64,000 nt of DNA from Dyadobacter subterraneus (lineage in GTDB: Bacteria; Bacteroidota; Bacteroidia; Cytophagales; Spirosomataceae). Made by a program: the position numbers and the translations under genes. The stretch is from contig NZ_JACYGY010000001.1 of assembly GCF_015221875.1 (NCBI RefSeq), forward strand, positions 5,124,501 through 5,188,500, read 5' to 3'. Below the pieces are notes generated by a model. It was not told the DNA's origin. It saw nothing but the letters and a program-made list of their open reading frames with translations, and searched no databases. The first letter of the stretch is position 1. Every line of letters begins with the position of its first letter. Of this stretch, positions 1-8,569 are shown piece by piece.

Positions 1-532
1 GGATGGCGAAAAACTGATCAAAAAATACAAAGATCAGCAAATGAATGTTCGTAACAACCGCGAATATGATGCTATCACGAAGGAAATTGAATTGCAGGAA
101 CTTGATATGCAATTGGCCGACAAGAAAATCAACGAAGCCAAAGCACGTATCAGATTGATCGAAGATGACGCCAACCGTGCAGAATCTACGCTTAATGAAA
201 GAAATGAAGATTTGAAAGCCAAAAAAGGTGAACTTTCTTTAATCACAAGCGAAAGCGAAGCTGAGGAAAAAGGACTTTTGGCGGAACGTGAAAAACATAT
301 TAAAAAAATCGAAGAGCGTTTGTTGAAATCGTATCAAAAAATACGTGACAATTCGATGAACGGTCTTGCAGTTGTACACGTATCACGTGGCGCCTGCGGA
401 GGATGTTTCAGCATCGTTCCTCCTCAAAGACAAGCAGATATCCGTGAACGCAAAAAACTTATCGTTTGCGAACACTGCGGAAGAATTCTTGCCGATGTGG
501 AAAGCGTTGAGCCTGTTCACCAACGCCGCTAG
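1..532 (+). CDS. C4-type zinc ribbon coiled-coil protein (5' end outside window)
   Basis: The frame is open from the window edge (codons from base 2) and the first ATG at 41 sits inside continuous coding sequence, so the true start is probably upstream. The visible part is a long charged, helical coiled coil (roughly the first 100 residues after M41) ending in a zinc ribbon with CGGC and, about 26 residues later, CEHC. This is the layout of the conserved bacterial DUF164/zf-RING_7 family, usually about 250 residues. The family is thought to bind nucleic acid or ribosomes, but its exact role is not settled. A strong terminator follows directly. Confidence 0.85.
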   Translation, partial: DGEKLIKKYKDQQMNVRNNREYDAITKEIELQELDMQLADKKINEAKARIRLIEDDANRAESTLNERNEDLKAKKGELSLITSESEAEEKGLLAEREKHIKKIEERLLKSYQKIRDNSMNGLAVVHVSRGACGGCFSIVPPQRQADIRERKKLIVCEHCGRILADVESVEPVHQRR

Positions 533-555
533 GTTTTAGAAAATTATAATATTAG

Positions 556-585
556 AAGGTTGCCTTTTTCAGGCAACCTTTTTTT
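556..585 (+). terminator. Rho-independent terminator after zinc-ribbon gene
   Basis: A perfect 10-bp stem (AAGGTTGCCT at 556-565 and AGGCAACCTT at 571-580) with a TTTTC loop is followed by a run of T to 585. It lies 24 bp after the stop codon. Confidence 0.9.
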
Positions 586-640
586 GTGCTTTTGATTTAA
601 TAGATTTCAGGTCAAATAGTACTGGATAACTTTCTCTTCT

Positions 641-648
641 TAAATTTG
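641..648 (+). promoter_or_regulatory. Bacteroidota -7 box (TAAATTTG)
   Basis: This is an exact match to the TAnnTTTG element recognised by the Bacteroidota housekeeping sigma factor. It lies about 36 bp before the GTG start of the TPR gene and just after a terminator, where a promoter is required. I see no convincing -33 TTG element. Confidence 0.5.
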
Positions 649-683
649 CAGAACCAGCTCTAATTTTCTCCGACCATAATCCA

Positions 684-2219
684 GTGAAAGAATATATAAT
701 CGTTAGTAAGTTAAGATCGCAATTTTCAGTTAATCTTTTTCTAATTACTATACTGTTTCTGAGTAGCTTACAAATAAAAGCTGCGAACTATCACGATGTT
801 CGTTTTACTCCGAAATTGCAAAAGGCCTATTTTGAAATTCAAAAATTAAAAATTGAACCGGCCCGTGCATTAATAGATGAAGAAAGAAAAGCAGATCCGG
901 AAAATGCTTTTATCACCTATCTCGACAATTATGCCGATTTGCATTATCTCCTGATTTCAGAAGATAAGAATGCATTTAAAGAATGGAGTAAAAAAGAAGA
1001 CAGCCGCTTGCTGGATCTGACCAAACTTTCAAATTCTTCACCCTACAAACGTTTTTTCCAGGCCGAAATCAGAATGCACTGGGCGTTTATTAAAATGAAA
1101 TTCGGAAATGAAGTAAGTGCTTCCTGGGATATCATCAAGGCTTATCATTTATTACAGGATAACAGGAAAAAATTCCCGGCATTTAATCCTACCCTAAAAT
1201 CGCTCGGACTTTTACATGTATTAATTGGTTCTGTTCCTGATAATTATACCTGGGTAACCAAAATACTTGGTTTGAAAGGAAATATAAAACTGGGTATTGA
1301 AGAAATACAGTTTGTAGAAAAAGAAGAGCCATTTTTCAAACAGGAAGCGCAGTTGATTGATCTTCTTCTGCACGCTTATACTTTGCAGCTGAGTGATTCC
1401 CAAAGAGCGCTAATCCAGCAATTACCGAAAAATCAGCCTGATAATCTGCTTCTTCACTTTTTCGCTACGACAATTTTAATGAAAGAAGGCAGAAGTGAGG
1501 ACGCGCTTTATTACCTTAATTATGCGCCCAATGGTGAAGACTATTTACCATTTCCCTTTCTGGATTACTTACGGGGAGAAATTGCTTTACAAAAAGGAAA
1601 ATATGATATCGCGTTTTTCTTTTATTCCAAATTTCAACAGAAATATAAAGGTGTCAATTTTATTAAAGACAGCAATTTAAAACTCTTCATGAGCCGCTGG
1701 CTCGCTGACCGTGATTCCGATGCTATTCAATATATAAAGCTGGCAGGAAGCAAAGGAAGTACTATTGTTGAAGGCGATAAATTTGCACAGCGTTTGTCCG
1801 AAGAATATGCAGACGGGAAAATATTGCCTGATCAGAAAATTCTTTACAAAGCCCGTTACTCAACCGACGGCGGGTATTTGACGGAAGCCTGGAATTTTAT
1901 TGATAATTATACCGAAAAATCATTCACTACGCCAAGCGACAAAGCAGAACTAAATTACCGGAAAGGCAGGATTCTTCAAAAAATGAATCAGGTCGACCGC
2001 GCCATGCCCTATTACGATCGTGCGATATTTCTAAGTCAGGGAACATCACTGACATTTGGTCCTTCCGCCGCTTTGCAAATGGGTTACATTGCCCGCGACA
2101 AAAAGAATAATACTTTGGCTATCAGCTATTTCAAAAAAGCCATGTCTTATAAAAAACATGAATACAAAAATAGTATTGATAACAAGGCAAAAGCTGCGCT
2201 GACGGAATTGGGTGAATAA
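684..2219 (+). CDS. Exported TPR-repeat protein of unknown function
   Basis: This 511-residue protein starts at GTG 684; no ATG lies upstream or near in frame. An N-terminal hydrophobic stretch (about residues 16-33, ending in IKA-A) looks like a signal peptide, placing the protein in the periplasm or on the outer membrane. The rest is helical. TPR-like helix pairs are visible near the C-terminus, for example ELNYRKGRILQKMNQVDRA and LQMGYIARDKKNNTLAISYF. TPR proteins act as scaffolds, so no enzymatic role can be assigned. It has its own likely promoter at 641 and lies 71 bp upstream of radC. Confidence 0.75.
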   Translation: MKEYIIVSKLRSQFSVNLFLITILFLSSLQIKAANYHDVRFTPKLQKAYFEIQKLKIEPARALIDEERKADPENAFITYLDNYADLHYLLISEDKNAFKEWSKKEDSRLLDLTKLSNSSPYKRFFQAEIRMHWAFIKMKFGNEVSASWDIIKAYHLLQDNRKKFPAFNPTLKSLGLLHVLIGSVPDNYTWVTKILGLKGNIKLGIEEIQFVEKEEPFFKQEAQLIDLLLHAYTLQLSDSQRALIQQLPKNQPDNLLLHFFATTILMKEGRSEDALYYLNYAPNGEDYLPFPFLDYLRGEIALQKGKYDIAFFFYSKFQQKYKGVNFIKDSNLKLFMSRWLADRDSDAIQYIKLAGSKGSTIVEGDKFAQRLSEEYADGKILPDQKILYKARYSTDGGYLTEAWNFIDNYTEKSFTTPSDKAELNYRKGRILQKMNQVDRAMPYYDRAIFLSQGTSLTFGPSAALQMGYIARDKKNNTLAISYFKKAMSYKKHEYKNSIDNKAKAALTELGE

Positions 2220-2290
2220 AGAAAATCACCGTTAACTTTCTGCATGACCAAAGACTAGTTTTCCCGTCATAGGAATTAAAAACTTTTCGT

Positions 2291-2995
2291 ATGTCAGAAG
2301 ATAATTCCTACAATCCAAGTAAAATTCTTAGCTGGGCAGAAGAAGACCGACCCCGCGAAAAATTGCTTTTGAAAGGAAAAGCTGCATTGTCCAATGCTGA
2401 ATTAATTGCCATTCTGATAGGTTCCGGCACTGTGAAATTATCCGCGGTTGATGTTGCCAAGGGTATTTTGAATGCTGTGAATAATAACATCAGCGAGCTT
2501 GCCCGGCAAGGGATGAAAGACCTGATGAAAAATAAAGGAATTGGTGAAGCAAAAGCTATAACCATCCTTGCCGCACTTGAACTTGGCCGCAGAAGAACGG
2601 ACCATATTCCGAATAAGCGCAGAATCATTGATGGATCTCAGGCGGTATACGATGAAATGAGGCAGCATCTTCAAGACAAATCGCATGAAGAATTCTGGAT
2701 TATTATGCTGAACCGTGCTAACGAAGTAATGAAATCGGTTGCTGTAAGTGTTGGCGGAATTTCCGGAACAGTTTGTGATCCTAAAATGGTTTTCAAACAT
2801 GCACTTGAAAACATGGCGAGTTCTATTGTATTGGTCCACAATCATCCCTCAGGCCAGTTGAAAGCCAGTGAAGCCGATGTAAATCTTACTCAACAACTGA
2901 AAGAATGCGGCATATTACTCGATCTCCCAGTCTTAGATCACGTCATTTTCACAGATAAAGGATTTCTCAGTTTTGTCGACGAGAATATTTTTTAG
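2291..2995 (+). CDS. radC: RadC/JAB-domain protein
   Basis: This 234-residue protein has the full RadC layout. An N-terminal helix-hairpin-helix region (MKNKGIGEAKA, about residues 78-88) is followed by a JAB/MPN domain with the HNHPSG motif near residue 180 and a downstream LDHVIF stretch that supplies the Asp metal ligand. The JAB fold suggests a zinc-dependent hydrolase. Despite the name, a DNA-repair role is poorly supported in the literature. The stop lies 1 bp from the stop of the convergent lipoprotein gene, leaving no room for a terminator. Confidence 0.92.
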   Translation: MSEDNSYNPSKILSWAEEDRPREKLLLKGKAALSNAELIAILIGSGTVKLSAVDVAKGILNAVNNNISELARQGMKDLMKNKGIGEAKAITILAALELGRRRTDHIPNKRRIIDGSQAVYDEMRQHLQDKSHEEFWIIMLNRANEVMKSVAVSVGGISGTVCDPKMVFKHALENMASSIVLVHNHPSGQLKASEADVNLTQQLKECGILLDLPVLDHVIFTDKGFLSFVDENIF

Positions 2996-2996
2996 C

Positions 2997-3806
2997 CTAA
3001 AAAATCAATTCCTTTTTTACAATTCCTTCGAGCTCTTTATATGGAATTGTGAACGTGATTGCTCCGCGCGCGTAAGCTGCAATTTCGTACGGATTGTAAT
3101 AAAAGTAGATTCCTTCTCGGGTAAAAGCGTAATTGGCAGGTAGAAAAAATTTATGATTTGTCAAAAAATACCCGGCGTTTTCAAGATTCGCAGTATCCGC
3201 CAGGTTTTCCAGTTTTCTAAATGACTTTTCTACTTTTTTAAGTAAAGCAACGGAATCAGCGAGGAATGATGAAGATTTTAATTCCTTTCCCGTTTGGGTA
3301 TCAAAAACATAATAAGTCCGGAAACTGTTTGGATGTGCGCCGCCTGTAAACGCGTAATGATCCATTTGATACTGGATTATTTTTGAAGAATACATAATAG
3401 TATCTCCTTTCAAATCCACTTCCCAGCAACCCGGCGCATCAGGGAATTGTGTTTTAAATTTAGTGTAATTTGAAGCAAAAACATCGTAAGCATTTTTAAT
3501 ACTTTTATCAGAACCCGGATGAGCGGCGATGCTTGCAGAATCTGCATAATCGTTTACTCTGTCAATTAGTTTTTGATTTAGGAAAGCACGGATTGTGCCT
3601 GAAACTGTATCCTGAGCGGTTGGTTCCCATACATTAATTACCAGGCTAACTCCTCCGATTAGCGTAGTATCACAATTTCCCAGCTCCATTTTATTAAATT
3701 TCCCTGATTTAGTTCCTGTTTTGACTTCTTCTTTTTTGGTAGAAGGAGTGCAGGCGAAGAAGTAAATAAGGCTGCTTAATAGTAATAGTTTTGAAGAAAT
3801 ATGCAT
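2997..3806 (-). CDS. DUF3298/DUF4163-type lipoprotein
   Basis: I chose the ATG at 3806 because it begins an n-region and hydrophobic stretch leading to the lipobox YFFAC (Cys19), so the product is about 270 residues and membrane-anchored. The frame extends upstream to 3926 but that part looks non-coding. The C-terminal half carries signs of the DUF3298 (RsiV-like) family: YTGGAHPN-like FTGGAHPNSF followed by FDTQTGKEL, and a final REGIYFYYNPYEIAAYA. Family members bind peptidoglycan fragments or lysozyme in some bacteria (RsiV), but no sigma-factor gene is adjacent, so the role here is unknown. Confidence 0.8.
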   Translation of the reverse strand: MHISSKLLLLSSLIYFFACTPSTKKEEVKTGTKSGKFNKMELGNCDTTLIGGVSLVINVWEPTAQDTVSGTIRAFLNQKLIDRVNDYADSASIAAHPGSDKSIKNAYDVFASNYTKFKTQFPDAPGCWEVDLKGDTIMYSSKIIQYQMDHYAFTGGAHPNSFRTYYVFDTQTGKELKSSSFLADSVALLKKVEKSFRKLENLADTANLENAGYFLTNHKFFLPANYAFTREGIYFYYNPYEIAAYARGAITFTIPYKELEGIVKKELIF

Positions 3807-3940
3807 GTTAGTGTTTCTTTGTTGATGAGTGAGTCGACTAAATAATTGTTCCAGAGGTTGTATGACTGATTCTGTCTCAACAATAATTCCAAAGGCTTTG
3901 TCGCTGTAAATTGCCTGGATTATCATTCCAAAGTTTGTAA

Positions 3941-4034
3941 ACCCGTCCGACGGTAAAAAAACCGTTGGACGGGCAGCCCGAAAAACATCTGAATGGGCGA
4001 CCCGTCGGACGGCTTTTTCCGCCGTCCGACGGGT
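3941..4034. repeat. Two tandem GC-rich hairpins sharing CCGTCSGACGG
   Basis: Four arms share the core CCGTC(C/G)GACGG. Arms 3941-3954 and 3961-3974 form a stem with a six-A loop and one G-T pair. Arms 4000-4013 and 4021-4034 form a perfect 14-bp stem with a seven-base loop. The element fills the gap between the LytTR regulator stop and the 5' region of the DUF3298 gene. It may terminate or stabilise the regulator transcript, although no classic T-run follows the stems. Its base composition differs sharply from the AT-rich surroundings. Confidence 0.85.
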
Positions 4035-4043
4035 AAGAAAAAT

Positions 4044-4778
4044 CTACAAACTCATCAATTCCTTAAACCGAATCGCCTGGCGACGGGATATTTCAATTTT
4101 ATCTCCACCTTGTAAAGTCACTAAAAGACCACCGCTAAACCAGGGTTCAATTTTTTCTATCCAGTGCAGATTTATAATATGTTTACGGTTTGCTCTGAAA
4201 TAAGTACCCGGATCAAGTCTTTCTTCCAGATTGTTAAGCGATTTAAGAACCAAAGGTTTCTGATCGTCAAAATGCAGACGAACATAATTACCCATAGATT
4301 CGAACAATCTCACTTTTCCCAACTTCACAAACCAGCATTTTTCACCATCTTTCACAAAAACCTGATCGTTCTCACCCAGAATTTTCTCTACTCTTTCGTG
4401 ATTGGAAACAGGAATTTCAGTATGTGCCTGGTTTTCTTCAATTCTGTGAATTGTTTCTTTTAACCGTTCTGTATCGATTGGTTTCAGCAAATAATCCAGC
4501 GCATTGTATTCAAACGCTTTAATCGCATATTCGTCATAAGCCGTTGTAAAAATCACCTCCGGACTTTTTCCTTCAATAGAAGACAAAAGTTCAAAACCGT
4601 TTTTACCCGGCATTTGTATATCAAGAAATAAAAGTTCAGGTTGCAGGTCATCGATCATTACCAAAGCTTCCTCCGCGTTGGCGGCTTCTCCTACAATTTC
4701 AATTTTTGTGTACGGTTCAAGTAATCTTTTAAGTTCATTTCTTGCTAGACGTTCGTCATCAACAATAAGAGTTCTCAT
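4044..4778 (-). CDS. LytTR-family response regulator
   Basis: This 244-residue cytoplasmic transcription regulator has an N-terminal receiver domain: acidic pair VDDE at residues 7-10, phospho-acceptor Asp53 in FLDIQMPG, conserved FTTAYDEYA, and Lys in LLKPID. A C-terminal LytTR DNA-binding domain (about 135-240) contains FRANRKHIINL and ends ISRRQAIRFKEL. LytTR regulators bind direct repeats upstream of their targets. The kinase gene lies just upstream on the same strand, so the two form a pair. A separate TAnnTTTG box in the 84-bp gap suggests the regulator can also be transcribed alone. Confidence 0.95.
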   Translation of the reverse strand: MRTLIVDDERLARNELKRLLEPYTKIEIVGEAANAEEALVMIDDLQPELLFLDIQMPGKNGFELLSSIEGKSPEVIFTTAYDEYAIKAFEYNALDYLLKPIDTERLKETIHRIEENQAHTEIPVSNHERVEKILGENDQVFVKDGEKCWFVKLGKVRLFESMGNYVRLHFDDQKPLVLKSLNNLEERLDPGTYFRANRKHIINLHWIEKIEPWFSGGLLVTLQGGDKIEISRRQAIRFKELMSL

Positions 4779-4849
4779 GGCGGTTTTCGGGAATTGTTTA
4801 TTAAATAAAAATCTTGAATCGTTACTTAAAAATGAATTTCGGTGACTTA

Positions 4850-4857
4850 CAAAGATA
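4850..4857 (-). promoter_or_regulatory. Bacteroidota -7 box (TATCTTTG) before the regulator gene
   Basis: Read on the minus strand this is an exact TAnnTTTG. It lies between the kinase stop and the regulator ATG, about 72 bp before that start, so the regulator may be made from its own promoter as well as from kinase readthrough. Confidence 0.5.
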
Positions 4858-4862
4858 ACATT

Positions 4863-5936
4863 TTAGTCCACCTGCAAAAGCTGCATTTGATCAGAAAGTG
4901 TTGGAATCCGTATCTCAGAGCAAACAACTCCCTCTTTTTCCTGAAAAATCCGGAATGATGCGCCTTTACCATATAATATAGAAAGCCGTTCGGCAGTATT
5001 TTTCAAACCAACACCACCAGAATCCGTATTTTCCAGATTTGTTGGCGCACTGATCAGATTTCCAGTGTTGCGGATAAGAATTATCAGCGTATCATCTTCA
5101 ATATCCGATTTTACATCCAGAAATCCACCACCCATCTCTTTGGAAACTCCGTGTTTGATTCCGTTTTCCACCAACGTTTGCAGCATCATAGGCGGAACTT
5201 GCCAGTAAACGGCCTGAGGATTAGATTCAATTGTATATTGTAAACGCTCTTCATATCGTACTTTTTCCAATTCAAGATAATCCACAACCGTTTTCAATTC
5301 CTCCTGAAGATCAACAGTTTTCCTGCGATCAGCCAGAAGTGAATTTCGTAAAATATTGGATAATTGTGTAATACTGATTTGCGCTCTAGAAGGATCTTCA
5401 TAAACCAGCGCACGGATGCTATTTAATGCATTAAAAGTAAAATGCGGATTAAGCTGTGAACGCAACACCTTTGCCTCCGCTTCACGCATGGAAGTTTTGA
5501 GCATTATCTTTTCGAAATCAGTAAGCCTGTTTTGTTCAACATAATGATAAACGGTATAGGAAAGTATCCATGCAAGCAGATTTTTGGACCAGCCTGCATA
5601 ATAATTCCAGAACACAAAAGGCTGATTCATCAGGTTTTCCTCTAAAATTTTTCTATCCAGAGGAAGGTTAACCACCGTCATAATTAAACCCAAAAATAAA
5701 ACGGAAACAACAACGCGTAATGCCAGCCTTGGCAAAGGCAGCGTAGACCAGTTCCATCGGCGAATTACAAGACGGTAAATATGGGTCAGCGTGATACCTA
5801 AAAGGATATTGGCAAGGCTGCTGTATAAATTGGTAAGATCAAAACCGTATTCAAGTGTGTACAGAACAAACTCATACATAATGAGCACTGTCCAGCCCAC
5901 AATTTGTAAAGTCCAGTAAATTTTCCTTTTGGACAT
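4863..5936 (-). CDS. LytS-like sensor histidine kinase
   Basis: This 357-residue membrane kinase has about four hydrophobic segments in residues 7-130. A His_kinase domain follows, with phospho-acceptor His165 in QLNPHFTFNALNSI, and then an ATPase region with MMLQTLVENGIKHG (N-box) and GVGLKNTAERLSILYG (G-box). There is no periplasmic sensor domain, so any signal is likely sensed in or near the membrane. It pairs with the LytTR regulator downstream. Such pairs are common in Bacteroidota and their signals are mostly unknown. Confidence 0.94.
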   Translation of the reverse strand: MSKRKIYWTLQIVGWTVLIMYEFVLYTLEYGFDLTNLYSSLANILLGITLTHIYRLVIRRWNWSTLPLPRLALRVVVSVLFLGLIMTVVNLPLDRKILEENLMNQPFVFWNYYAGWSKNLLAWILSYTVYHYVEQNRLTDFEKIMLKTSMREAEAKVLRSQLNPHFTFNALNSIRALVYEDPSRAQISITQLSNILRNSLLADRRKTVDLQEELKTVVDYLELEKVRYEERLQYTIESNPQAVYWQVPPMMLQTLVENGIKHGVSKEMGGGFLDVKSDIEDDTLIILIRNTGNLISAPTNLENTDSGGVGLKNTAERLSILYGKGASFRIFQEKEGVVCSEIRIPTLSDQMQLLQVD

Positions 5937-5968
5937 GAGTTAAAGGTTACAGCTGAATGACTAAGCCA

Positions 5969-5976
5969 CAAAAATA
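5969..5976 (-). promoter_or_regulatory. Bacteroidota -7 box (TATTTTTG) before kinase gene
   Basis: This exact TAnnTTTG on the minus strand lies about 33 bp upstream of the kinase ATG. No clear -33 element is visible. Confidence 0.45.
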
Positions 5977-6040
5977 TGGAACCACAGCCAGTTTTCCGCC
6001 ATAAATACATCAAAGGAACTGCCCCTACACAAACGGTCTC

Positions 6041-6685
6041 CTACAAGGTTTGAGGAATTTCCAGTGAAAGCAGGTGCGTTGTATCGTTTCTCACTTCCAT
6101 TTCAAAAAGACCAGTGTCATAAGAATAATTGATGCGGTACAAACACAGATTACTGTGCTCGTAATCGTCCATATGGATCAGCGATTCCTTGAAAAGAATG
6201 GTTAATAACACGCGCATCGCACGGCCGTGCATGGCAATTAGAATATTTCTTTCGTGAGGACGGGATAGAATTGTTTCTATCACCGGAATCTGACGGTCAC
6301 GAACCTGATTCGGACTTTCTCCGCCTTCGGCAGCACTGTCAAAATCACCTGCTTTCCACGCAAGTACAAGATCTCGATAGTAACTTGAATCCCCCGTGTT
6401 AGGTTCTTTACCTTCGCGAAGTCCCCAGGAAATTTCATTCAGTCCGGCATAACTTTCATGCGCAATACCCTGATTTATAAAACCGCGGACAGACTGCTGC
6501 GTTCGCTGTAAATTTGAAGTATATATTTTGTCAAAAGGTACATGCTGATAAGCATTAAAAAAAGCAGCGGCCTGAGCCTCTCCCCATTCGTTCAAACTAG
6601 AATCCACACCACTTCCCTGTACTACTCCTCTGCGATTAAGATCAGTTTCACCGTGGCGAATGAGATATATAGACTTTCTTTTCAA
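6041..6685 (-). CDS. Histidine phosphatase (phosphoglycerate-mutase-like) protein
   Basis: This 214-residue protein belongs to the branch-1 histidine phosphatase superfamily. The phospho-acceptor His11 sits in LIRHGETDLN, the second arginine region is YTSNLQRTQQS, the catalytic Glu is in GLNEISWG, and the second His is in IAMHGRAMR. The family includes cofactor-dependent phosphoglycerate mutases, fructose-2,6-bisphosphatases and small-molecule phosphatases, and the substrate cannot be told from motifs. It is transcribed divergently from menI and shares a short AT-rich control region with it. Confidence 0.9.
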   Translation of the reverse strand: MKRKSIYLIRHGETDLNRRGVVQGSGVDSSLNEWGEAQAAAFFNAYQHVPFDKIYTSNLQRTQQSVRGFINQGIAHESYAGLNEISWGLREGKEPNTGDSSYYRDLVLAWKAGDFDSAAEGGESPNQVRDRQIPVIETILSRPHERNILIAMHGRAMRVLLTILFKESLIHMDDYEHSNLCLYRINYSYDTGLFEMEVRNDTTHLLSLEIPQTL

Positions 6686-6707
6686 AATAATTGTATTATT
6701 TAAATAT

Positions 6708-6715
6708 TATTTTTG
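6708..6715 (+). promoter_or_regulatory. Bacteroidota -7 box (TATTTTTG) before menI-menF
   Basis: This exact TAnnTTTG lies in the divergent region, about 54 bp before the menI start chosen here. It supports starting menI at 6769 and not at the in-frame start at 6691 that lies upstream of this box. Confidence 0.45.
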
Positions 6716-6768
6716 CAAATACCTTGTTTTTGACTAATATAGCAGATACAAATTTATACAATTTTTAT

Positions 6769-7194
6769 ATGTTCGCAACATCCATTTCTCTTGACGCCAT
6801 TCATTCTTTTAGCAAAAACACAATTGCCGATCATATTGGTATTGAATTTCTGGAAATAGGAACAGATTATATTGTGGCCAAAATGCCAGTTGATCATCGT
6901 ACGCATCAGCCATTCGGGATTTTGCATGGCGGTGCGTCTGTTGTTTTGGCAGAAACACTGGGAAGTATTGCGTCTTTTTTATGCCTGAAAGACCGGGACA
7001 ATCAGCATGCAGTAGGACTGGAAATAAATGCAAATCATCTTCGCCCGGCAAAGAACGGATTTGTTTACGGACGTGTTACACCTATACATGTTGGAAGGAC
7101 GACGCATATCTGGGATATAAAAATCACGAATGAAGAAAATAAACTGGTTTGCATAAGTCGTTTAACAGTCGCAATTGTAGATGCGAATCGTTAA
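6769..7194 (+). CDS. menI: 1,4-dihydroxy-2-naphthoyl-CoA hydrolase (hotdog thioesterase)
   Basis: From ATG 6769 the product is 141 residues, the usual length for E. coli YdiI/MenI, with which the sequence lines up well from memory. Landmarks are PFGILHGGASVVLAETLGS with His53 and catalytic Glu62, then GLEINANHLRPA. The enzyme removes CoA from DHNA-CoA in menaquinone synthesis. The downstream menF, which makes isochorismate for the same pathway, supports this over a generic PaaI-type thioesterase. The frame reaches back to 6691, but those codons look like leader DNA. Confidence 0.87.
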   Translation: MFATSISLDAIHSFSKNTIADHIGIEFLEIGTDYIVAKMPVDHRTHQPFGILHGGASVVLAETLGSIASFLCLKDRDNQHAVGLEINANHLRPAKNGFVYGRVTPIHVGRTTHIWDIKITNEENKLVCISRLTVAIVDANR

Positions 7195-7254
7195 TTTCAA
7201 CCAATTCAAGAAAGAAATTCAGAACGGGTTTGATGCCTGTTAAAGATTATATAG

Positions 7255-8505
7255 ATGATTTCGACTCAAATTAGAACGGCTCAGTCCATTTTAGAACGTT
7301 TTGAAGCAGAAGAACTTTGGAAAGCAGCAAAAGAACTGGGTTTTCCATGTGCCATGTGGAAACTTCCTTATACCAGCGAAATAAAATTATTAATATCAAT
7401 CAGAGAAGGAATCCGCAGCTGCCAGCCGGATATGGAAAAACTTTCTTCGGGATTCATGATCAGCCCTTTTCATTGGAATGAAAACGATAATGTGCTTTTT
7501 ATGGAAGGTGATATTATTGCTGTTTATTCTGAAAACGGTCAGCTTGAACAACTTGATAATAAGCTGGGTGAAGAACATCCGGAAATTAAAAAACTTGTTC
7601 ATTCTGCTTCTCAGATCAAGGAAAAAGACAATCGCGGAAATTTAGAAAATCTCCCTCTTTTAACGGCCACGCTTCCGGATCACGATACAAAAGCACGTTT
7701 TGAGAGAACAGTGGAACTTGCTGTTTCGGCTATAAAACAAAAACAGTTTCACAAAGTAGTTTTATCAAGAACAAAAAAGCTTACCTACACCGAACATTTT
7801 CAACCGGCAAAAGCTTTTCAAAAACTGGCAAAAGCATACGCTCACGCTTTTGTTTCGCTGGTAAATTTACCGGAACAGAAAGAATTGTGGCTGGGTGCCA
7901 GTCCCGAAGCCTTGGTACAACAAACGGCAGATGGTACTTTCAAAACCATGTCGCTGGCCGGTACCCAAAAAGCCAAAGATAAGAACGGCATCCTGCTTCC
8001 AAAATATGACATTCGCTGGGGACAAAAAGAAATCGAAGAGCAGGCTTTGGTAAGTCGTTATATTATTGAATGCTTTAAAAAAATTCGATTGAGGGAATAT
8101 CTTGAAACCGGCCCCAAAACCGTTTTAGCAGGTAACCTTTATCATCTTAGAAGCGATTTTGAAGTGGACACCAATGCGCTCAATTTTCCGGAGCTTTCGT
8201 CCGTTATGCTTCGCCTGCTCCACCCTACTTCTGCAATCTGCGGCGTACCCAAAATACCAAGTCTAAAATTCATTTCTGAAATTGAAGGTTATGACAGATC
8301 TTTTTACAGCGGCTTCCTAGGGCCTGTTCAGGTTGAAGGAGACTCGAATTTATTCGTAAACCTTCGAACCGTAAGGCTGAAAGATGGCATTGCAACGTTT
8401 TTCGCGGGTGCCGGCATTACGGAGGACTCAATTCCGGAAAGAGAATGGGAAGAAACTGAACTTAAATGTGATACACTTTTGAAAGTGATCGGGAAAGAAT
8501 TTTAA
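7255..8505 (+). CDS. menF: Isochorismate synthase
   Basis: This 416-residue chorismate-binding enzyme converts chorismate to isochorismate at the start of menaquinone synthesis (or of a siderophore pathway). C-terminal motifs are intact: LGASPEALV, MSLAGTQ, HPTSAICGVPK, GFLGPV, and FFAGAGITEDSIPEREWEET. The N-terminal 150 residues are more divergent, as is normal. It is 60 bp from menI and probably co-transcribed. No siderophore genes are nearby, so menaquinone is the better reading. Confidence 0.93.
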   Translation: MISTQIRTAQSILERFEAEELWKAAKELGFPCAMWKLPYTSEIKLLISIREGIRSCQPDMEKLSSGFMISPFHWNENDNVLFMEGDIIAVYSENGQLEQLDNKLGEEHPEIKKLVHSASQIKEKDNRGNLENLPLLTATLPDHDTKARFERTVELAVSAIKQKQFHKVVLSRTKKLTYTEHFQPAKAFQKLAKAYAHAFVSLVNLPEQKELWLGASPEALVQQTADGTFKTMSLAGTQKAKDKNGILLPKYDIRWGQKEIEEQALVSRYIIECFKKIRLREYLETGPKTVLAGNLYHLRSDFEVDTNALNFPELSSVMLRLLHPTSAICGVPKIPSLKFISEIEGYDRSFYSGFLGPVQVEGDSNLFVNLRTVRLKDGIATFFAGAGITEDSIPEREWEETELKCDTLLKVIGKEF

Positions 8506-8569
8506 AAAAATTACATCGGGGCATTAAACTTTTATAGTAGAAAACTATCCAAGGCGTATTACATTTACA

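Noticed and set aside
3807-3926. Upstream extension of the DUF3298 lipoprotein to 3926
   Set aside because: The 40 extra residues would bury the lipobox signal sequence inside the protein; ATG 3806 gives a proper lipoprotein start.
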